Below the pieces are notes generated by a model. That model had not been told where the DNA came from. It did no database searches and saw only the letters and a program-made list of their open reading frames with translations. The translations under genes were made by a program, and so were the position numbers. From the NCBI GenBank assembly GCA_007135295.1, contig SLJD01000350.1:1-6743 (forward strand): 6,743 nucleotides of DNA, given 5' to 3'. Below are positions 1 through 6,743 of the stretch, piece by piece. The number at the start of each line of letters is the position of its first letter. Within the stretch, counting starts at the first letter, position 1. The stretch comes from Phycisphaerales bacterium (GTDB taxonomy: Bacteria; Planctomycetota; Phycisphaerae; Phycisphaerales; SM1A02).

Positions 1-101
1 TCCACCGCCGATTGCCCGCACCCGGCTGTGGTCAGCAGCAGCGCCGACCACAGCATGGCCGCCAGAGCCACCGCCCGCCGCTGCAGCACAGGTTGGCGCA
101 T
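1..101 (-). CDS. Lipoprotein of unknown function, N-terminal part only (runs off the left edge)
   Basis: Reading the - strand from the ATG at 101-99 gives 33 codons with no stop before the window edge. The protein starts MRQPVLQRR, a short basic n-region. A hydrophobic stretch follows (residues 10-25, rich in A, L, V and W), and then a lipobox-like LLLTTAGC with the acceptor Cys at residue 28. This is a type II (lipoprotein) signal peptide: the mature protein would be lipid-anchored at Cys28, and the next residues are GQSAV. The rest of the gene lies outside the window, so no function can be given. An in-frame ATG at 152-150 would add 17 residues (starting MHEIFEIPPR). It has a weak purine-rich site (GGAAAAGAG, about 10 bases upstream), whereas the ATG at 101 has none. 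I prefer 101 because the n-region is then of normal length and free of acidic residues, but 152 is a real alternative. The gene is divergent from the efflux operon and may share its control region. Confidence 0.6.
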   Translation of the reverse strand, partial: MRQPVLQRRAVALAAMLWSALLLTTAGCGQSAV

Positions 102-221
102 CGAAACGGCAGCGAAGCGTGATCGCGGTGGGATCTCGAAGATCTCATGCATCAGGAGCGGACTCTTTTCCAGACGCTTTTCCGTCGCATTCCCCGATTG
201 GCGGCGATTGTTCGTGTGGGC

Positions 222-249
222 AGTATAGGGGGGTGATCATCTGAATCGA
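222..249 (-). promoter_or_regulatory. Candidate sigma70-type promoter for the divergent lipoprotein gene
   Basis: On the - strand a TATACT hexamer (222-227; 5 of 6 match to the -10 consensus) is preceded at 16 bases by TCGATT (244-249; only 3 of 6 match to the -35 consensus). Transcription would start near 215 and give a leader of about 65 bases to the ATG at 152, or about 115 bases to the ATG at 101. The -10 is good and the -35 is poor, so the call rests mainly on the -10 match, the position and the direction. Confidence 0.35.
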
Positions 250-257
250 CCGATCAC
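233..257. promoter_or_regulatory. Dyad GTGATC-N13-GATCAC, operator-like, over the candidate lipoprotein promoter
   Basis: The arms 233-238 and 252-257 are perfect inverted copies with a 13-base spacer centred at 245. Two more symmetric pairs flank the centre (243/247 and 244/246). The element covers the -35 part of the candidate - strand promoter, where a repressor dimer could bind. A 6-base dyad at some spacing is expected by chance a few times in a region of this size, so the support is position rather than rarity. Confidence 0.3.
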
Positions 258-348
258 TGCTGGCGTCGTGACGCAGAACATGCTGGCATCGGCGGGCTTG
301 CGTTGAAACCCCAACGCCTGACGCCGGTACCATCGGATGGCATGGCGG

Positions 349-375
349 CCCGGGGCAGCCCCGGGGCTGCGCAGC
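349..375. repeat. Very GC-rich self-complementary block
   Basis: Positions 355-370 form a perfect 16-base palindrome (GCAGCCCC|GGGGCTGC). It overlaps a second palindrome at 366-375 (GCTGCGCAGC) and a possible hairpin with a 7-bp stem (349-355 with 359-365, 3-base loop). These structures exclude one another. No T-tract follows directly, so this is not a terminator by itself. It could be a folded part of a leader RNA or a protein site; which one cannot be told from the sequence. Confidence 0.45.
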
Positions 376-383
376 GATGTTCA

Positions 384-420
384 GCAATGCCGGGTGACGT
401 CGGCATGCTTCTTTTGTTTC
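384..420 (+). terminator. Intrinsic-terminator-like hairpin followed by a T-rich tract
   Basis: ATGCCG (387-392) pairs with CGGCAT (401-406) over an 8-base loop. Two more G-C pairs (384/408 and 385/407) extend the stem across a bulged A at 386. The stem is followed at once by TTCTTTTGTTTC, in which 9 of the 11 bases at 409-419 are T. This arrangement fits a Rho-independent terminator read on the + strand. No + strand gene ends upstream within the window, so it would stop either a non-coding RNA or an early transcript entering the efflux operon. Chance pairing cannot be excluded. Confidence 0.4.
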
Positions 421-441
421 CTGCACGGGACGACTGGCCGT

Positions 442-465
442 CGTGAAACACAGACACCGTTCACG
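442..465. promoter_or_regulatory. Dyad CGTGAA-N12-TTCACG, operator-like, upstream of the efflux operon
   Basis: The arms 442-447 and 460-465 are perfect inverted copies with a 12-base spacer centred between 453 and 454. The element overlaps the -35 and spacer of the best candidate operon promoter (447-475). Efflux operons are often controlled by a dimeric local repressor that binds such a dyad, but no regulator gene is visible in this window. A competing hairpin (ACGAC 430-434 with GTCGT 440-444) overlaps the left arm. Confidence 0.35.
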
Positions 466-475
466 GCCGTATCAT
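447..475 (+). promoter_or_regulatory. Candidate promoter of the efflux operon
   Basis: TATCAT at 470-475 matches the -10 consensus at 5 of 6 bases, with a poor -35 (AACACA, 447-452, 3 of 6) at the standard 17-base spacing. Transcription would start near 482 and leave a leader of about 155 bases before the adaptor ATG. It lies downstream of the terminator-like hairpin, as a promoter free of that terminator would. A TTGACT at 489-494 has no acceptable -10 at 16-19 bases and was not used. Confidence 0.25.
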
Positions 476-605
476 CCGCGAATTCGTATTGACTGGCTCA
501 GGCGGCTGACGTGAGGGAACGCGGGCTATGCTGTCGGAAAATGTCATCTCCGAGGCCATTGCTGTGAATCTGTCGGCTGTCTGTTGTGTCCAATGGACCA
601 ATCCC

Positions 606-631
606 CCATCGGAACCGCCATCGGAACCGCC
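606..631. repeat. 12-base tandem repeat just before the adaptor start codon
   Basis: CATCGGAACCGC occurs twice head to tail (607-618 and 619-630), and the period-12 match extends one base on either side. The second copy places GGAA (623-626) 10 bases before the ATG at 637, and the first copy supplies an extra GGAA 12 bases further up. The repeat therefore appears to duplicate a weak ribosome binding site. It looks like a recent small tandem duplication. Confidence 0.7.
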
Positions 632-636
632 TGAAC

Positions 637-1874
637 ATGAGATCTGCTTTCAAATTTGGCTTTCTGGTCTTCGTCATCGCCGCGTTGGCCGGCGTGTCGT
701 GGCTGATCTGGCAGCAGTTGAACACAGGCGGCAACAACAACGAGCGCGACAACGACGATTCCGCAAGCGTGGCGGTGGAGATTGCTCCGATTGAACATCG
801 CGTCATGCGTGAGTTGCGAACACTCTCGGGGACACTCCAGCCGCGAGCGCGGTCGCTCATTGCCCCGAAGATCTCCGGGCGCGTTGATGAACTGAATGTC
901 GATATCGGGGATCAGGTGGAGCACGGCCAGGTGGTGGCCACGCTCGAAGCCGATGAGTTCGTCCAGGCCCTTGAGGAAACGCGGGCGGAACTGGAAGTCG
1001 CCCGGGCGAATCTCGCGGAAAGCCGCAACGCCCTCGAAATCGCCCAGCGGGAGTTCGAACGCATCCGCCAACTGTACGAACGCGGCGTAACCTCCGAATC
1101 CGAACTCGATGCGATCCGGGCCGATCTTGAAGCGCGGAAAGCGCAGGAACAGGTGGGCATCGCGCAGGTCGCCCGCCGGGAGGCCCAGGTCCGCGGGGCT
1201 GAGGTCCGCCTCTCGTACGCGACGATCCGGGCAAGCTGGTCCAACCCGAACGGCCCGCGGGTGATTGGCGAGCGGTTCGTCGACGACGGCTCGACGGTGT
1301 CGGCCAATGAACCGATCGTCTCGGCGCTCGACATCGACACGCTTCGAGCGATTGTGCATGTCGCGGAACGCGACTACGCCCGCCTGAGTGTGGGGCAGAT
1401 GGCGATTGTGCACAGCGACTCGTATCCGGATGAATCGTTCGAAGGGCGGATCGAGCGGCTATCGCCGGAGTTCCGTGAAGCGTCGCGTCAGGCCCGCGTG
1501 GAAGTCCGGATCGACAACCCGAGTCAGAAGCTCAAGCCGGGCATGTTCGTCCGCGTCGTCGTCGAGCTTGACCGGGTGGACGAGGCCCGCGTCGTGCCGC
1601 GCCAAGCCCTCGTCCGCCGTGAAGGCCGGGAAGGCGTGTTTATCGTCGATCGCGACGGAACGGAGCCGATTGCATCGTTCATCCCGGTCCGGACCGGCAT
1701 CGTCCAGGGCGGCGCGGTGCAGGTGATTGAGCCGTCAATCACCGGGGAAGTCGTCATGCTCGGCCAGCACCTGCTTGATGACGGCTCGCCCCTTCGGGTT
1801 GTCGAGGAGCACGACGCCATCCCCGCCGCTGGGCCGGCGTCGCGTGATTCGGAGTTGACGGGGGAGTCTGAATC

Positions 1875-1878
<4 letters not shown>
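637..1878 (+). CDS. RND efflux periplasmic adaptor subunit (membrane fusion protein, HlyD/AcrA type)
   Basis: This protein of 413 residues bridges the inner-membrane pump and the outer-membrane channel. One N-terminal membrane helix (about 8-25) follows a basic MRSAFKFG start; there is no lipobox, so it is anchored by the helix. A short Asn/Asp-rich linker (31-42) follows. Next come the first lipoyl half (about 70-106, with APKISGRVDELNVDIGDQV), a Glu/Arg/Ala-rich coiled-coil hairpin (about 107-187), the second lipoyl half (about 190-230), the beta-barrel (about 235-310, with the typical KLKPGMFVRV at 298-307) and a membrane-proximal domain (about 315-392). The length is normal for the family. 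The second lipoyl half is unusual: the common IRAPFDG is replaced by IRASWSNPNGPR. I chose the ATG at 637 because the membrane helix then sits at the very N-terminus. An in-frame GTG at 586 would add 17 residues, including HRNRHRNR encoded by the tandem repeat. The stop overlaps the pump start by 4 bases, so the two are very likely translationally coupled. The substrate is unknown. Confidence 0.93.
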
Positions 1879-4985
<3,107 letters not shown>

Positions 4986-5056
4986 GAAGTGCTGCTATCG
5001 GCCGTCGTCCGCTCGCTGGTGTTTCCAGGTCAATAGAAGAAGAGGTCCTTCGCATC

Positions 5057-6715
5057 GTGAATCGTCGCTGTCCGTTCATCGTCACCTTCCCGGCTGTCGT
5101 GATTCTCAGCGCCTGCCAGCAGCCGACGCCGTGGGACATCTCGATTGATGAGCAGCCGGGCGAGCAGCCGTGGGCCGAGTCGGAATCGCCGCATGAAGCC
5201 ACGGCGACGCGCGACGGCCAGACCGGCATGCGGTACGGGGCCGATCGCGATCCGCCCGCGGAGTCGGGACAGGACGAAGCCGAGGTCAGCCGCGAACCGA
5301 TCGAGCTGTCACTCGAATCAGCGGTGTTCCAGGCGCTGGCAAACAACCGCGACCTGGCCGTCCAGCAGCTTGAACCGGTCATCGCCGGGACCTTCGAAGA
5401 CCTCGAGCGGGCGCAGTTCGATCCGACCGTGTTCGCCGAGGCGGCACTCAGTCGCGAGAGGGCGGAGCAGGTCTCCCGCGCGACCGGCGAGCGCTTCTCC
5501 GTTCAGGGGCAGGACAACCGGTTCAACGTGGGCATCAGCCAGTTGCTTCCGACCGGGACCGATGTGGAACTCGGGCTGTGGCATGACCGGATGTACTCGG
5601 ACCGCACGCCCAATCAGCACAGCGTGCGGGCCGGCGTATCCGTCACGCAATCGTTGCTCCGCGGGTTCAACCGGGACGTGAACCTGGCCAACATCCGGCT
5701 GGCGGAGCTCGATACGCTGGCTTCGGAATACGAACTGCGCGGCTTCACCGAAGCGCTCGTTGCCGACGTTGAGCAGACGTACTGGGACTATGTGCTCGCG
5801 GTGCGGGAACTGGAAATCTTCGAAAGCGGCCTCGATCTTGCTCGCCAGCAACTGGACGTCGCCGACCAGCGCATCGAAGTCGGCGTCCTGCCCGAAGCGG
5901 AACGAGCCGCCGCGCAGGTCGAAGTGGCGCTGCGCGAGCAGGACCTGATTGACGCCCGCAGCGAAGTCGAACAGATCCGCCTTCGGTTGATTCGCCTCAT
6001 TCACCCGCGTGAACAGGGACAGTGGCGGCGACCGGTCGAAACGGCTGATGAGCCCGGCGTAGAGCCGGCGGAACTCGACAACATGGCTGATCACGTCGCT
6101 GTCGCCATGCAGTACCGCCCCGAACTGCACGAGGCGCGGCTGCGGCTGGAACAGGGGCGGCTCGAGGTCGTCCAGACGCGAAACGGCTTGTTGCCGCGAC
6201 TCGACCTGTTCATGACACTCGGCAAGAGCGGGTTCGCGGACTCGTTCTCCTCGGCGGCGCGGGACGTCGACGGACCGGCGTACGACTTCACGGTCGGGGT
6301 GCGGCTGGAGCAGGTCCTTGGTCGGCGCGGACAGGAAGCCGATCACCGCCGCGCGCGGCTTCAGCGTCAGCAGGCGGCCCGGAGTCTGGAAAACCTCCAG
6401 CAGTTGATCGAAGCCGACGTCCGCAGCGCCTACGTCGAGGTCGAGCGGCTGGTCAACCAGATTGACGCCAGCCGCACCACCCGCGAGTTGCAGGAAGAGG
6501 CGCTGCGGGCGGAGATGGAGAAGTTCGAAGCGGGCACGTCGACCGCGCTGCTCGTCGCCCAGGCCCAGCGCGATTACCTCGACCGGCAGATCGACGAAGT
6601 CCGCGCGCAGGTGTCATACCGCCAGGCCCTGATTGACATGTACCGGCTTGAGGGGTCGTTGCTTGAGCGCCGGGCCCTGTCTGTGCCGCGGGGCGATTTC
6701 GACCAGTCCGGATGA
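5057..6715 (+). CDS. TolC-family outer-membrane efflux channel, lipoprotein
   Basis: This protein of 552 residues would form the trimeric outer-membrane exit duct of the pump. The signal peptide (1-19) ends in a lipobox ILSAC with Cys20; the following Gln21 gives no inner-membrane retention signal, so outer-membrane sorting is likely. Residues 22-80 are an acidic, Pro/Glu/Asp-rich linker before the barrel/tunnel part. Two outer-membrane efflux repeats follow. The first (about 82-312) holds LSLESAVFQALANNRDL, RAQFDPTVFAEA, SQLLPTGTDVELGL and TQSLLRGFNRDVNLANIRL. The second (about 345-535) holds MQYRPELHEARLRLEQGRLE, NGLLPRLDLF and the C-terminal MEKFEAGTSTALLVAQAQRD, with YRQALIDMYRLEGSLLE. 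The Glu/Gln/Arg/Ala-rich stretches between them are the tunnel coiled coils. The GTG at 5057 is chosen because the signal peptide begins there and a purine run GAAGAAGAGG (5036-5045) lies 11 bases upstream. A 71-base gap separates it from the pump gene, and I see no terminator in that gap, so it is probably on the same transcript with independent translation initiation. Confidence 0.93.
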   Translation: MNRRCPFIVTFPAVVILSACQQPTPWDISIDEQPGEQPWAESESPHEATATRDGQTGMRYGADRDPPAESGQDEAEVSREPIELSLESAVFQALANNRDLAVQQLEPVIAGTFEDLERAQFDPTVFAEAALSRERAEQVSRATGERFSVQGQDNRFNVGISQLLPTGTDVELGLWHDRMYSDRTPNQHSVRAGVSVTQSLLRGFNRDVNLANIRLAELDTLASEYELRGFTEALVADVEQTYWDYVLAVRELEIFESGLDLARQQLDVADQRIEVGVLPEAERAAAQVEVALREQDLIDARSEVEQIRLRLIRLIHPREQGQWRRPVETADEPGVEPAELDNMADHVAVAMQYRPELHEARLRLEQGRLEVVQTRNGLLPRLDLFMTLGKSGFADSFSSAARDVDGPAYDFTVGVRLEQVLGRRGQEADHRRARLQRQQAARSLENLQQLIEADVRSAYVEVERLVNQIDASRTTRELQEEALRAEMEKFEAGTSTALLVAQAQRDYLDRQIDEVRAQVSYRQALIDMYRLEGSLLERRALSVPRGDFDQSG

Positions 6716-6743
6716 GGTGGTTCGGCCCCGAAACGATGACCGA
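6712..6743 (+). CDS. Possible start of a fourth co-directional gene (partial, runs off the right edge)
   Basis: An ATG at 6712-6714 overlaps the channel gene stop in an ATGA arrangement and stays open to the window edge (10 codons, MRWFGPETMT). A second in-frame ATG at 6736 would leave GAGGTGG (6714-6720) as a ribosome binding site, although the 15-base spacing is long. There is no terminator after the channel gene within the 28 bases left. Ten codons carry no family information, and an open frame of this length is common by chance. I list it because of its position and the overlapping start. Confidence 0.25.
   Translation, partial: MRWFGPETMT

Larger units (their letters stand above)
153..636. 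other. Long divergent intergenic region with structured, probably regulatory DNA
   Basis: About 480 bases separate the divergent lipoprotein start from the efflux operon start. I see no convincing protein gene here: the open frames that cross it have no recognisable motifs, and the larger ones are continuations of antisense or out-of-frame readings of the adaptor gene. Its composition is more mixed than that of the flanking genes, with AT-richer patches near 205-250, 405-420 and 475-495. It contains two dyads, a GC-rich self-complementary block, a terminator-like hairpin and candidate promoter hexamers, each listed separately. No tRNA or rRNA segment, CRISPR array or insertion-sequence end was recognised. 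Confidence 0.7.

Noticed and set aside
489..494. TTGACT as a -35 hexamer for the operon
   Set aside because: No TATAAT-like hexamer lies 16-19 bases downstream. TATGCT at 527-532 is 32 bases away, too far to pair.
588..598. Palindrome GTCCAATGGAC upstream of the adaptor start
   Set aside because: Only five bases per arm around one central base. It cannot fold as a full hairpin, and this size is expected by chance.
544..1413. Long open frame on the - strand (about 290 codons) opposite the adaptor gene
   Set aside because: It lies wholly antisense to a clearly recognised adaptor gene, its protein shows no family motif, and long antisense frames are usual in GC-rich DNA.
4986..5056. Possible small gene, promoter or terminator in the gap between pump and channel genes
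   Set aside because: Only 71 bases. No hairpin with a T-tract, no good promoter pair and no open frame with a start; the only clear element is the ribosome binding site of the channel gene.
5318..6346. Long open frame on the - strand (about 340 codons) opposite the channel gene
   Set aside because: The + strand reading has complete TolC-family signatures over the same bases. The antisense product has no recognisable domain and is a codon-bias shadow.

Overview
The window carries a complete three-gene tripartite efflux operon of the RND (resistance-nodulation-division) type on the + strand. A short divergent, partial lipoprotein gene lies at the left edge, and a possible further co-directional gene begins at the right edge. 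The DNA is GC-rich. Two GTG starts, a 4-base stop/start overlap, lipoproteins and an outer-membrane channel all point to a diderm (Gram-negative-type) bacterium. The style is compatible with Planctomycetota (for example Phycisphaerae) or another high-GC diderm phylum, but nothing seen here fixes the taxon.

Layout: (1) 1-101, - strand, 5' end of a gene for a lipoprotein that runs out of the window (possible longer start at 152). (2) 153-636, a long non-coding divergent region with candidate promoters facing both ways, two dyad (operator-like) elements, a very GC-rich self-complementary block, a terminator-like hairpin plus T-tract reading +, and a 12-base tandem repeat just before the first operon gene. 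(3) 637-1878, periplasmic adaptor (membrane fusion protein). (4) 1875-4985, inner-membrane RND pump, overlapping the adaptor stop codon by 4 bases. (5) 5057-6715, TolC-like outer-membrane channel lipoprotein, after a 71-base gap with its own ribosome binding site. (6) 6712-6743, possible start of a fourth gene.

How it works together: the RND trimer takes up a substrate from the periplasm or inner membrane and drives it outward using the proton gradient. The adaptor, anchored in the inner membrane by one N-terminal helix, joins the pump to the channel. The lipid-anchored channel trimer lets the substrate out across the outer membrane. Having all three parts in one operon suggests a self-contained pump. 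The substrate cannot be read from the sequence: the pump resembles hydrophobe/amphiphile (HAE-1-like) transporters more than metal transporters, but this is inference.

The core genes are ordinary for their families and I see no undescribed system here. The points most worth a second look are the structured upstream region, the reduced proton-relay residues of the pump and the variant tip of the adaptor's second lipoyl half.
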